Shown: in pieces, positions 11,481 to 19,516 of the stretch | Position numbering within the stretch: the first letter of the stretch is position 1 | Layout of the letters: each line of letters starts with the position of its first letter | IMG/VR virus record: IMGVR_UViG_3300038420_000062 | Coordinates: 1-30,682 of that record | DNA from: a virus | DNA length: 30,682 bases | Reading direction: 5' to 3' (one strand) | Position numbers and translations under genes: made by a program | Notes under the pieces: model-generated | What the model saw: the letters and a program-made list of their open reading frames with translations, nothing else | Database searches by the model: none | What the model was told of the DNA's origin: nothing

Positions 11481-13164
11481 CCTCTGGCCGATGCTCGAGA
11501 CCCTCACGATCAAGACCAAGGGGGCCAAGCTCAAGAAGCTGAACCGCAACGATGCCTTCGCCTGGGCGCAGCGCGAGGTGGTCTCCGAGATCGAGCGGCA
11601 GTACAACGCGGGCGAGCCAGTGCGGATCATCGTCCTGAAGGGCCGGCAGTTGGGACTCTCGACTCTGACCGAGGCGGTCCTGTTCCTCTGGTGCTTCCTG
11701 CACCCGGGGACCAACGCCCTGGTGCTCTCGAAGGAGAAGCCCGACTCCGAGTACCTGTTCTCCATGACCAAGCGGTACTGGGAGATGGGACCGTTCCAGA
11801 CCGCCTTCTCCACCAAGTACAACCGGCAGGGCTACATCGAGTGGATGACGGGATCGTCGATCCTGGTCGACACGGCCAAGAAGGAGGACGTGGGCCGTGG
11901 TCGTACCTTGCAAGCGGTCCACGGCTCCGAGGTGGCGATCTGGCCCGAGGCCGACGCCATCGTGGGAGCGCTGAACGAGGCCATCCCCTACGAGCACGGG
12001 ACCATCGTGATCTACGAGTCGACGGCCCGGGGCGTGGGCGGCTTCTTCTACGAGGAGTGGATGAAGGCCATCGACCCCGCCGGGGGCAAATCCGACTTCA
12101 CCCCGATGTTCTTCCCCTGGTGGGAGCACGACGAGTACGAGGTCAAGAACCACCACCTCCACATGGCCGAGCTGGACGATGACGAGCGCGAGATGCTGGT
12201 CGCGATCCCGAAGATGACCTTCGCCAAGCTGGCCTGGCGCCGTCGCAAGCTCCAGAGCTACTCCAACCCCGAGACTTTCAAGGAGGAGTACCCGAACACC
12301 CAGGAGGAGGCGTTCCTATCCAGCGGCTCCAACGTCTTCCCCTTGGTCAAGCTGTCCCAGTGCTACTTCCCCGACGTGGAGATGGAACAGGGCTTCTTGT
12401 ACAACGACGGCGGGAAGGTGGCCTTCAAAGAGGACGACGAGGGGCACTTCTTCGTCTACGAGCGCCCCGACCCCCGGGGCAAGCGCCGCTACGTGGTGGC
12501 CGTCGATCCGACCTGGACCATCGAGGGTGATCCCTGCTGCATCCAGGTCATCGACCGCGCCTCGATGGAGCAGGTGGCCGTCTGGCACGGGTCGGCCGAC
12601 GCCCAGAGCATCGGGGACATCGCGCTGGCCATCGCCTACTGGTACGGACCCGAGACCATCTTGAACACCGAGATCCAAGGCGGCGGCAAGACGGTGCTCG
12701 CCTGGTGGCGCGAGGCCAACTACCAGCACATATGGATGGACCGCCGGGCGGACCGCCCGAAGCTGATGATGCAGGCGTACGGGTGGAACACCACCTACGA
12801 GACCAAGAACAACATGCTGACCACCATGCAGTCGATCATCCACCGCAAGCACCTGATCATCCACCACCCGGCCACCTACTACGAGATGACCCGGTACATC
12901 GCCAACCCCGACGGCACCTACGGGCCGTCCCGGCGCAGCGGCCACGACGACTGTGTGACCAGCCTCGGCATCGGGATCATGACCGTGATCTGGGAGCAGG
13001 GCACCCTCGACTACTCGGCGGCCGCGCCCGCGCCCGGCCACCTGCCCGGAGAGCGCAACCCGCAACTGGCCGGCAGCTACGGTCGCACGTATACACCTCC
13101 GGGCATGGCAACCTTGGGACCCATGGACGACGACGCGATGATCGGGATCGAGGTCACATATTGA
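11467..13164 (+). CDS. terL: Terminase large subunit (ATPase and nuclease)
   Basis: 565 residues. ATPase: Walker A-type KGRQLGLST (58-66), Walker B region VHGSEVAIW (151-159), and coupling motif IYESTARG (182-189). Nuclease: first acid in VVAVDPTW (Asp347), second in NTEIQGGG (Glu402), third in SGHDDCVTSLGI (Asp494/495). It translocates DNA into the prohead through the portal and cuts it. Length is normal. ATG 11467 is preferred to ATG 11461 because the GAGG at 11457-11460 is too close to the latter. The stop overlaps the next ATG (TGATG). Confidence 0.95.
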   Translation: MPNLDLWPMLETLTIKTKGAKLKKLNRNDAFAWAQREVVSEIERQYNAGEPVRIIVLKGRQLGLSTLTEAVLFLWCFLHPGTNALVLSKEKPDSEYLFSMTKRYWEMGPFQTAFSTKYNRQGYIEWMTGSSILVDTAKKEDVGRGRTLQAVHGSEVAIWPEADAIVGALNEAIPYEHGTIVIYESTARGVGGFFYEEWMKAIDPAGGKSDFTPMFFPWWEHDEYEVKNHHLHMAELDDDEREMLVAIPKMTFAKLAWRRRKLQSYSNPETFKEEYPNTQEEAFLSSGSNVFPLVKLSQCYFPDVEMEQGFLYNDGGKVAFKEDDEGHFFVYERPDPRGKRRYVVAVDPTWTIEGDPCCIQVIDRASMEQVAVWHGSADAQSIGDIALAIAYWYGPETILNTEIQGGGKTVLAWWREANYQHIWMDRRADRPKLMMQAYGWNTTYETKNNMLTTMQSIIHRKHLIIHHPATYYEMTRYIANPDGTYGPSRRSGHDDCVTSLGIGIMTVIWEQGTLDYSAAAPAPGHLPGERNPQLAGSYGRTYTPPGMATLGPMDDDAMIGIEVTY

Positions 13165-13367
13165 TGCCGGAAGACATTGATGGTTTGGACGATACATCGG
13201 CGGTTCATACGCTCCTCGTTTGTATCGATCTCCTGAACAACGCGCTGAAAAGCACTACCCAAGCGCTTCGCGCCTGTGGGGCGCCGGAGGTCATTACCGA
13301 CGAAACCTTGCTTGGGATGGAGCAGCTCTCGATGAATATCGAGGAAATCCAAGGGATGTATCGATGA
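13164..13367 (+). CDS. Small protein of unknown function between terminase and zinc-ribbon genes
   Basis: 67 residues, acidic, mostly helical (TSAVHTLLVCIDLLNNALKS, ETLLGMEQLSMNIEEIQGMY). ATG overlaps the terminase stop and has GAGGT 9 bases upstream; the end overlaps the next ATG. By eye its codons use A and T at third positions more than the flanking genes (for example gatggtttggacgatacatc), which suggests a separate origin. Function unknown. Confidence 0.65.
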   Translation: MPEDIDGLDDTSAVHTLLVCIDLLNNALKSTTQALRACGAPEVITDETLLGMEQLSMNIEEIQGMYR

Positions 13368-13777
13368 GGTACTCCTATCGGTGCCGCAGCTGCGGCGAGA
13401 TCCAGTCCGAGACCGCGGCCGACATGATCCAGTGCCGGATGTGCGGCTCGGTGGCCAAGCGCATCTTCCAGATCGCCGTGAACCGGACCTCGCTTCGGAC
13501 CGAGGCGCGCTGGGACCCCGTGGTGGGCCAGTACGTCGAGAACCATCGTGACTGGGAGTACAAGCTGCGCAGCGCCCAGGAGCGCGAGTCGAACGAGCTG
13601 GGCATGGAGGTCAAGCTGGCGATGGCCGACCCCCGGGACTCCGACGCTCTCGGTGATCTCCACGGGTGGGGCAAGGACGCCCGAGACGCCGACGCCGAGC
13701 CCAGCAAGCTCGTCAAGACGCCGACCCCGCATCGCCAGGACGACACGGGTGACCACCTGAAGGAGATGGTCACTTGA
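13364..13777 (+). CDS. Zinc-ribbon protein (FmdB-like N-terminus)
   Basis: 137 residues. The first 34 (MRYSYRCRSCGEIQ, then MIQCRMCGSVAKRIF) form a two-CxxC zinc ribbon of the FmdB type. The rest is charged (WEYKLRSAQERESNELGMEV) and ends in a polar tail. Small zinc-ribbon genes next to terminase and portal are common in tailed phages; the role is unknown. The stop overlaps the TTG start of the portal gene and AAGGAG for the portal lies in its last codons. Confidence 0.8.
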   Translation: MRYSYRCRSCGEIQSETAADMIQCRMCGSVAKRIFQIAVNRTSLRTEARWDPVVGQYVENHRDWEYKLRSAQERESNELGMEVKLAMADPRDSDALGDLHGWGKDARDADAEPSKLVKTPTPHRQDDTGDHLKEMVT

Positions 13778-15624
13778 CACTCGTGCAGGTAGAGGCCCCG
13801 CCGGTCTACGACGAGCAGGGGTTCCTCCGACGGCTCCAAGACCTGTACCAGCAGGCCAAGGACGCCAAGGGCCAGATGGCCTCGGAGTGGAAGCGCAACT
13901 ACCGGGTCACCATGAACCGGGCGGCGCCGAATGTGCCCAATGCCCCGGGCACCCGGGCCAACGAGGTCTTCCCGACCATTGACGCCCGCATCGGCTGGAT
14001 GACCGACCAGGAGGTGATGTTCACCGTCACCCCGGCGGCCGATCCCTTCTCGCTCTACGCCATGACCACCGACATCCAAGCCGAGCAGCTCGAGGCCATC
14101 ATGAACTCGGTGCTGCGCACCGAAGGCTGGTACGCCCAGATCGTGAAGATGCTCTGGGACTCGGCCATCTACGGCGCGGGCTTCCTCAAGGTGACCTGGG
14201 ACCAGGGACTCGAACAGGGTCTCGGACAGGTCGCGCTCAAGTCCACGTCGCCATGGTGCTTGTACGTCGACCCCTACGCCACCAATCTGGACGATGCCGA
14301 GTACATCATCGAGGTCCACACGATGTCGCCGGCCCAGATCGAGCGCCGGTTCCCCGACACGCCGAAGTACCTGATCGAGGACGCGGTCATCACGGGCGAC
14401 AGCGATTCCGACCACATCCCGCCGAGCCAGGGCGGGCGCCCGGCCCAGCTCCGCAACTACCTCGGCGGCCTGATGACCCCCATCAACGCTGGTCAGGGGC
14501 CGACCACCTGGGGCCAACAGGGCCAGGCCAAGAAGCACATCACCGAGTCGCGCGGCGTGAACGTCTACGAGTGCTGGTTCCGAGAGAACTACGAGGAGGA
14601 GGTGACGCCGGGTGATCCAAGCATGGGTGACACCGAGACCGTCATCGTCGACCAGTGGCGGGTCATCGTCTGGTCGGGTAACCGGATTCTCCTGGACGAA
14701 CTCGCTGAAAATCTGTTCCATACAGATCGGCACCCTTATGTCAGGTACGTGGACGTGGAGACCGGGGAGTTCTGGGGATCGCCCCTGCTCAGAGACCTAG
14801 CGCCCTGCCAGCAGCAGATGAACACCCTGCTCGCCATGGCGCAGAGCAACATCATCTTCACCGGCAACCCGATCATGGTTGGGGTGAAGGGCTCCGGAGC
14901 GGACCGCACCACCATCCGCAACCGCCCCGGCGAGATCTACGACGTGAACGGGGGACCGACCGGCGGCCAGCAGAACAAGCCCTCGTGGATACAGCCGCCG
15001 AACCTGCCTCCCGCCATCATGGAGATGGTCGGCTTCTGGCGCGACGAGATCGAGCGCATCGCTGGGCTCAGCGCCACCCAGCGCGGTGAGGTCCCGAGCG
15101 GCCGGGCGACCGACAAGCAAGTCCAGGCCGGTCAGGAGGCGGGCTTCGTCCGGGTGCGCTCGGCACAACGAAACCTCGAGTTGACGTTGAGGAAAGCGGG
15201 CGAGCTGGTCGCCAACCTGATCGTCATCAACTACGACACCCCGCGCTTCATGGCCATCGTGGGCGAGGAGGGTCAACCGATCTCGATCCGGCTCGCCGCT
15301 CAGCACTTCTATGCTCCGACCCAGGACGCCAAGGGCAAGGTCACCTTCGCCCCGCTGCGTTTCGGGCTCATGGTGAACGCCGGATCGTCCAAGCCGACCA
15401 GCCGGGCGGCCCGGATCAACGAGGCCGTGAACCTGAAGAAGATGAACGTGGTCGACGACCTCTACGTCCTCCAGGCGTTCCGGGTCTCCCACGCCCAGGC
15501 CATCCTCGATCGCAAGAAGAAGCAGGAGCAGCAGGCCGCCCAGCTCGCCCAGATGCAGCTCGCCGCCAAGCAGGCCCAGAAACCTCCTGGTCAGAAGCAG
15601 TCCGCAGCGGATCGCCCTAGCTGA
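13774..15624 (+). CDS. Portal protein (P22-like)
   Basis: 616 residues. The N-terminus (LQDLYQQAKDAKGQMASEWK, RNYRVTMNRAAPNVPNAPG) and the order EVFPTIDARIGWMTDQ, LWDSAIYGAGFLKVTWDQG, KSTSPWCLYVDPYATNLDDA, WGSPLLRDLAPCQQQMNTLL fit the portal family of P22/SU10-type podophages. A crown-like helical end (RVRSAQRNLELTLRKAGELV) and a Gln/Lys-rich tail (KKKQEQQAAQLAQMQLAAKQ) follow. It forms the dodecameric DNA gate. The TTG at 13774 is taken as start (AAGGAG 8 bases upstream, TTGA overlap); GTG 13783 is the alternative. Confidence 0.9.
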   Translation: MTLVQVEAPPVYDEQGFLRRLQDLYQQAKDAKGQMASEWKRNYRVTMNRAAPNVPNAPGTRANEVFPTIDARIGWMTDQEVMFTVTPAADPFSLYAMTTDIQAEQLEAIMNSVLRTEGWYAQIVKMLWDSAIYGAGFLKVTWDQGLEQGLGQVALKSTSPWCLYVDPYATNLDDAEYIIEVHTMSPAQIERRFPDTPKYLIEDAVITGDSDSDHIPPSQGGRPAQLRNYLGGLMTPINAGQGPTTWGQQGQAKKHITESRGVNVYECWFRENYEEEVTPGDPSMGDTETVIVDQWRVIVWSGNRILLDELAENLFHTDRHPYVRYVDVETGEFWGSPLLRDLAPCQQQMNTLLAMAQSNIIFTGNPIMVGVKGSGADRTTIRNRPGEIYDVNGGPTGGQQNKPSWIQPPNLPPAIMEMVGFWRDEIERIAGLSATQRGEVPSGRATDKQVQAGQEAGFVRVRSAQRNLELTLRKAGELVANLIVINYDTPRFMAIVGEEGQPISIRLAAQHFYAPTQDAKGKVTFAPLRFGLMVNAGSSKPTSRAARINEAVNLKKMNVVDDLYVLQAFRVSHAQAILDRKKKQEQQAAQLAQMQLAAKQAQKPPGQKQSAADRPS

Positions 15625-15626
15625 CA

Positions 15627-15632
15627 TAGCAT
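15627..15632 (+). promoter_or_regulatory. -10 box TAGCAT, leaderless layout
   Basis: TAGCAT, six bases (cggggc), then the ATG at 15639, with no SD. The 16 bases TAGCATCGGGGCATGG recur with one change before the giant virion gene at 26892. Confidence 0.5.
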
Positions 15633-15638
15633 CGGGGC

Positions 15639-15893
15639 ATGGAGCACGCTCGCCCGCACACCTCGAACATGCACCCGGACATGGCGACCACGAACAGGGG
15701 TTCGGTCCTGTTCACCGGGCAGACCGGGCGGTCCAGCTATCCCGCCGGTCGGCTCGGGCGCGGTGCCCGCAACGCCCAGCAGCACCCCGCCGACTTCGTG
15801 CCCGGGAGCCAGGGCGACACCGGGATCAACGCCGTCGACTCGCTGAACGACATCGACGGGGACTGGGACGCCGACCCCATGGGCTGCTCGTGA
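15639..15893 (+). CDS. Small polar protein of unknown function
   Basis: 84 residues, rich in Gly, Arg, Asn and Asp (GQTGRSSYPAGRLGRGARNA), ending in an acidic stretch (SLNDIDGDWDADPMGCS). No hydrophobic segment. Placed straight after the portal. No SD; start is six bases after TAGCAT. May be a small virion component; not recognised. Confidence 0.62.
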   Translation: MEHARPHTSNMHPDMATTNRGSVLFTGQTGRSSYPAGRLGRGARNAQQHPADFVPGSQGDTGINAVDSLNDIDGDWDADPMGCS

Positions 15894-15896
15894 TCC

Positions 15897-16055
15897 ATGC
15901 CTCTCAAGCGTGGTTCCTCCCGATCCACCGTGAGCGGCAATATTCGCGAGATGATGGCGTCAGGGCATCCACAGAAGCAGGCGGTCGCCGCGGCTCTGTC
16001 GAACGCCCGAAGGTCGAAGCGGAAAGGCCGCTCCACGAAACGAGGGAGGAGGTGA
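15897..16055 (+). CDS. Small basic phage protein of the MPLKxGxS...NIRExxxxGxPQKQAVA type
   Basis: 52 residues: [40 protein letters not shown], then a Lys/Arg-rich tail. I recognise this pattern from many podophage genomes, usually beside portal or capsid genes. It is likely a DNA-interacting or virion peptide; the true role is unknown. The ATG lies 3 bases after the previous stop and has no SD, so translation is probably coupled. The tail codons contain a strong SD (GGGAGGAGG) for the next tiny frame. Confidence 0.75.
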   Translation: MPLKRGSSRSTVSGNIREMMASGHPQKQAVAAALSNARRSKRKGRSTKRGRR

Positions 16056-16062
16056 GCAACGT

Positions 16063-16137
16063 ATGAACCAGCCTGTCGACGCGCGCGAGCGCGGGAAGCG
16101 CCACGGTGGCCGTAAGCACGGACGGAAGGGCCGCTAG
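16063..16137 (+). CDS. Possible 24-residue basic peptide
   Basis: MNQPVDARERGKRHGGRKHG and four more basic/Gly residues. A strong SD (AGGAGG, 16047-16052) lies 10 bases before the ATG, and that SD has no other gene to serve. The peptide is extremely basic, like the gene before it. Called mainly on the SD; too short for any family judgement. Confidence 0.45.
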   Translation: MNQPVDARERGKRHGGRKHGRKGR

Positions 16138-16149
16138 GCCAGCCGGTCC

Positions 16150-16169
16150 GTGTTGGGCTCACCCAACGC
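16150..16169 (+). terminator. Hairpin after the small basic genes (GTTGGG-CTCA-CCCAAC)
   Basis: Six perfect pairs (16152-16157 with 16162-16167), extended by a G-U and a G-C pair. A shorter CACC-AAT-GGTG stem and GTTTG follow. No long U-run, but in high-GC genomes such stems can terminate. It follows the last stop at 16137. Confidence 0.45.
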
Positions 16170-16192
16170 ACCAATGGTGGTTTGATTCGCGA

Positions 16193-16237
16193 ACGATGGG
16201 TGATGGATTCTCCGCTCGGTGGTCCATCACCCATCGT
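16193..16237. terminator. Large perfect inverted repeat, 15-base arms
   Basis: Arms 16193-16207 (acgatgggtgatgga) and 16223-16237 are exact reverse complements with a 15-base loop. It lies between the small basic genes and the capsid-module promoter. No U-run follows, so it could equally be an operator, a processing site or a terminator; the type given is the most conservative guess. Confidence 0.45.
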
Positions 16238-16248
16238 CGCGTCTGCGG

Positions 16249-16254
16249 TACGCT
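16249..16254 (+). promoter_or_regulatory. -10 box TACGCT before the scaffold/capsid genes
   Basis: TACGCT lies 12 bases after the large hairpin; transcription would start about 16261, just before GAGGAGG and the ATG at 16278. No clear -35. The 140-base gap with hairpins just upstream supports a new transcript here. Confidence 0.4.
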
Positions 16255-16277
16255 CCGATTGAACCGAGGAGGTTGTG

Positions 16278-16436
16278 ATGGCTGACCAGAACCAGATCCG
16301 CCCGAACTACGGGGCTGGGCCGAAGGGCAAGGCGAACATCATGCCCATGGGCCAGACCGAGACCGACGCCTGGGGTGCCGACCCGAACGCCATGGGTCAC
16401 ATCCCAGCCGTGAAGGAAAACGGACCGCTGTCCTGA
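16278..16436 (+). CDS. Small polar protein at the head of the capsid module
   Basis: 52 residues, MADQNQIRPNYGAGPKGKAN, then Gly/Asn/Asp/Met-rich sequence ending VKENGPLS. A very strong SD (GAGGAGG) precedes the ATG. No motif. As the first gene after the hairpins and candidate promoter it is likely highly expressed, which fits a virion component, but this is context only. Confidence 0.7.
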   Translation: MADQNQIRPNYGAGPKGKANIMPMGQTETDAWGADPNAMGHIPAVKENGPLS

Positions 16437-16440
16437 TCCA

Positions 16441-16842
16441 GTGGCCGGCAAAGGGTCTTCGGCCCCCGAGAGCGTCGCGGCGGGCCTCCAGCAGATAGGT
16501 GCAGCGATCCAGGCCACGATGATGGCCCCCGACGCCGCGCCCCACCTCGCCCTACTCGAGCAGCTCTTGAAGGCGGTGGTCGGTGCGGCACAGCAAGGAC
16601 ATGGGGCTCCAGGCGGCGCAAAGCCTCCGGGCGCTCCTCCTGGTGGCGCTCCTCCTGGCCCCGGCGGGCCGGGAGGACCTCCGAGTGGTCCACCTCCAGG
16701 CGGCGGGACGAACATCGGTCAACTCATGGGCGGCGGTGCCCAGGGTCCCAGTGCCGCGGTGAGTGGGCAGGGTCCCACCCAGTCCGGTATCAGCGCAGAC
16801 GACCTGCGGCGGGCCATGGCCGCCCAGGCAGACCAAGGATGA
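16441..16842 (+). CDS. Protein with Gly/Pro-rich collagen-like segment
   Basis: 133 residues. Residues 1-52 are helical (APESVAAGLQQIGAAIQATM, HLALLEQLLKAVVGAAQQG). Residues 53-90 are almost only Gly and Pro (GAPPGGAPPGPGGPGGPPSG), partly with a GPP-type rhythm though not strict Gly-X-Y. The end is helical (SADDLRRAMAAQADQG). GTG start without good SD, 4 bases after the previous stop, so probably coupled. Likely structural or assembly-related by position. Confidence 0.65.
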   Translation: MAGKGSSAPESVAAGLQQIGAAIQATMMAPDAAPHLALLEQLLKAVVGAAQQGHGAPGGAKPPGAPPGGAPPGPGGPGGPPSGPPPGGGTNIGQLMGGGAQGPSAAVSGQGPTQSGISADDLRRAMAAQADQG

Positions 16843-16846
16843 TCTG

Positions 16847-17851
16847 ATGCCCTCGATCCACGAGCTGTTCGGCCTCGACCCCGCCCTCGCATCCGAGGGT
16901 GAAGGCAACGCCGACTTCGACATCGACAAGCTGTTCGGCGCCGCCGAGGAGGCGATCCCTGGTCATCGTTCGCGCGTGACCAACGGTGACCTCCCCGGCG
17001 ACTCGACTCCCCCGCCCTCGCCCGTGGTGGAGACCGAGCCGGCTGCCGGCACCACCCCGCCACCCCCGGTCACGGTCGGCGGGGAGGATCTGGGAGGCGA
17101 CGAGGAGGAGGAGCCCGAGGCGTCTGAAGCCATCGCTTCTCCCCCCGTCGTCCCCCAAGCCGTGGCTGAGGATCCGATCGCCGCGCTGCTCCGCGAGGCG
17201 TTGGGCGACCCCGAGCGTCGTGCCCGGGTGTTGGGCGCCCTGGCCGGTGAGCCGACAGTCGCTCCTCCCGCTGCTCCCGCCCTGCCCGAGGAGATCGACC
17301 CGCGCTCACCCGAAGCGGCGCTGTGGATGCGCCAGAACGATGTCGACCGCAAGCTGGCCGAGATCGCCGCGGCCACCAAGGCGCAGTCCGAGTCCCTCGC
17401 CAAGCAGCAGGCGAACAATGCGGCCAACGCCGCCGGTGCGGCCTTCGCCGCCCGCTACCAGGGCAAGCTGGACGCCGCCGAGGTCATCGACATCTGCCGG
17501 ATCGCCGGTTCCACCGGCATCGCTGCCCGGTTCGCCACCGGAGCGGACGATCTCCAGGCCGCGTTCGAGGAGTCGCTCGAGCACGTCGCCTGGACGAACG
17601 AGGGTTACCGGGCCAAGCTCATCGGCCAGCCCGCGGCACCCCCTGTCGTGCCGGGCAATACACCCCAAGCCCAGGATCGGAAGCGCAAGCTGACCGCGCT
17701 CAGCTCCTCGGCATCGCCGGTCTCGGGTCCCGCTCCAGGGGAATCCCCGTTGGAGACGCGCACCGATGGTAGGTTGACCGAGAAATCGAGGATGTCAGTG
17801 GTCCAGCAGGCGGCGAGTGCGATTGCTCGCACGAGAGAAGGGTCCTTCTGA
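16847..17851 (+). CDS. Scaffold protein candidate
   Basis: 334 residues, directly before the major capsid gene, acidic and mostly disordered or helical, as scaffolds are. It starts MPSIHELFGLDPALASEGEG, passes through an acidic Pro/Glu-rich region, and has a helical centre (MRQNDVDRKLAEIAAATKAQ, SESLAKQQANNAANAAGAAF). The end is polar and basic (EKSRMSVVQQAASAIARTRE). Weak SD (AAGGA) before ATG 16847; earlier in-frame starts would run through the previous gene. Assigned by position and composition. Confidence 0.65.
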   Translation: MPSIHELFGLDPALASEGEGNADFDIDKLFGAAEEAIPGHRSRVTNGDLPGDSTPPPSPVVETEPAAGTTPPPPVTVGGEDLGGDEEEEPEASEAIASPPVVPQAVAEDPIAALLREALGDPERRARVLGALAGEPTVAPPAAPALPEEIDPRSPEAALWMRQNDVDRKLAEIAAATKAQSESLAKQQANNAANAAGAAFAARYQGKLDAAEVIDICRIAGSTGIAARFATGADDLQAAFEESLEHVAWTNEGYRAKLIGQPAAPPVVPGNTPQAQDRKRKLTALSSSASPVSGPAPGESPLETRTDGRLTEKSRMSVVQQAASAIARTREGSF

Positions 17852-17862
17852 GGTAAAAACTC

Positions 17863-18831
17863 ATGGCCACACCTACCGGAGTAGACACGATCACGTCGAT
17901 CTCTCGACGCATCCTGCGAGAGGAGGCGACCGATGTGTACTACCTGGGTAGTCCGTTCACCTGGCGCCTGTTCCGCAAGAACCGGGTGGTTCGCCGGGGC
18001 GGGCTCCACATCGAGTCCCGCTTCGTCTACCAGCCCTGGTCGACCGGCGGCGCCTTCTACGGCCCCGAGGTCCTGAACGTCGACCCCTCGGACAACGAGA
18101 TCTCCGGCGCCTGGGACTGGAAGGAGTACTACACCAACGTCACGTTGGACCAACGCTCCCTCATCCGGGCCGACTCGGAGTACGCGGTGGCCAACTACGT
18201 GGTCGAGCAGACCGAGTTGGCCAAGATGGACCTGCGCGACAAGATCGCCTACGGCATCTGGTCCGACGGCTCGAACTACAAGGCGATCGACGGGGTCTAC
18301 GAGGTCGTCGACACCGGGGTCTACGCCTCGAACTACGCCGGGCTGTCCCGCTCGAGCTATCCGTTCACGAAATGCGCTCCTCCCGACATCACGACCACGA
18401 CGCTCGGCATGGGCGCCCTCAACTCGCTCTGGGACCTCTGCACCAAGGGCGCTCGGGCCCCGACGATCACGGTCTCCACCCGGGCCAACCTCACCCGGTA
18501 CGAGAACCTGTTGCAGGCCCAGGTCCAGTACACCCAGCCGACGGCCGTGGTCGACCAGACCTTCGCCTCCGGTGGCTTCTCGGGTGGCTGGTACCGCAAC
18601 CAGCCCTGGTTGGTCGACGAGCACATCAACCCGACGGGCACCGAAGGGGTGCTGTTCTTCTTGAACGAGGACTACTTCGAGCTGGTGGTGAACCAGAACG
18701 GCGACTTCGAGGTGGGCGACTTCCAGCAGCCGACCAACCAGTTCGTCATCACCTCGCTCACCTACGTTGCGCTGAACTTGCTCTGCACAAACCCGCAGCT
18801 CAACTCGAAGTTCACGGCGCTCACGGCCTAG
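17863..18831 (+). CDS. Major capsid protein
   Basis: 322 residues. The N-terminus (GVDTITSISRRILREEATDV, YYLGSPFTWRLF), the E-loop-like segment (RVVRRGGLHIESRFVYQPWS), the helix SEYAVANYVVEQTELAKMDL and the C-terminal NQFVITSLTYVALNLLCTNP, QLNSKFTALTA fit HK97-fold capsid proteins of podophages. Size is right for one without a fused scaffold; the scaffold candidate is the gene before. GAGGT lies 8 bases before the ATG. No protease gene is seen next to it. Confidence 0.85.
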   Translation: MATPTGVDTITSISRRILREEATDVYYLGSPFTWRLFRKNRVVRRGGLHIESRFVYQPWSTGGAFYGPEVLNVDPSDNEISGAWDWKEYYTNVTLDQRSLIRADSEYAVANYVVEQTELAKMDLRDKIAYGIWSDGSNYKAIDGVYEVVDTGVYASNYAGLSRSSYPFTKCAPPDITTTTLGMGALNSLWDLCTKGARAPTITVSTRANLTRYENLLQAQVQYTQPTAVVDQTFASGGFSGGWYRNQPWLVDEHINPTGTEGVLFFLNEDYFELVVNQNGDFEVGDFQQPTNQFVITSLTYVALNLLCTNPQLNSKFTALTA

Positions 18832-18839
18832 GAGATCCA

Positions 18840-19502
18840 ATGCCCCTGGTGAACAGCTACAACGTCCTGGCTCAGTCCGCCGAGCAGCCCGAATATCAGG
18901 CGCTCTGGGAGCCCATCGCCCTCAACCCGGCCTCGGTGGCGACACTCGCCTTCCCGACGGCGGCCGGTGCCGGCTCCCTGGTCGCCGGGGCGATCCTGCA
19001 GTGGGGCCTCACGGGCACTCCGGCCGGTGTCGGGTCGTACCCGCCACTCGGTCCCACCACGTCGTACCCCGGTGGCGACGGAGGACAGTCGGGAGCGACC
19101 GGCAACACCACCTTCCCGTACAACTGGACGGTCCAGTACGTCGACCTGGCCTCACCGTCCGCGACCGTCTACATGGCGGGCGTCCTGCTCGGCGTGGGTT
19201 CGCTCGGCGCCCCGGCCCAGCCGCAGGGCCTCACCAACCCGGCGAACAGCGCCATCGGCAGCACCGCTCCCTCTCAGATCGCCATGGTGGGCAAGCGCGG
19301 CATCATGCAGGTCCTCGTGGACAACACCACGACCGTCGGCCACACGCTGGAGGTCTCCCCGACCTCGGGGCACACCGGCCAGGCTCACGACACCGCAGGC
19401 ACGACCTTCACGTTCGGCACCACCTTCGGCATCGCCCTCCAGGCGGTGACCGTCTCGGCTGGTCCGCTCCTGTGCTGGGCCGCCGTCAACTTCCCCGTCT
19501 GA
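18840..19502 (+). CDS. Probable head decoration or minor head protein
   Basis: 220 residues straight after the capsid gene, with TAGGAG before ATG 18840. Sequence is Gly/Thr/Pro/Ala-rich and beta-like (GVGSYPPLGPTTSYPGGDGG, NWTVQYVDLASPSATVYMAG). The second half (KRGIMQVLVDNTTTVGHTLE, then GTTFGIALQAVTVSAGPLLC) has the feel of decoration proteins that cap capsomers. Those are inferences from place and composition; no specific family is recognised. Confidence 0.68.
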   Translation: MPLVNSYNVLAQSAEQPEYQALWEPIALNPASVATLAFPTAAGAGSLVAGAILQWGLTGTPAGVGSYPPLGPTTSYPGGDGGQSGATGNTTFPYNWTVQYVDLASPSATVYMAGVLLGVGSLGAPAQPQGLTNPANSAIGSTAPSQIAMVGKRGIMQVLVDNTTTVGHTLEVSPTSGHTGQAHDTAGTTFTFGTTFGIALQAVTVSAGPLLCWAAVNFPV

Positions 19503-19516
19503 GGAGGTAGTAGTCG

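Noticed and set aside
12316-13197. A 293-codon open frame on the - strand
   Set aside because: Antisense of the nuclease half of the large terminase, whose catalytic motifs are clear on the + strand.
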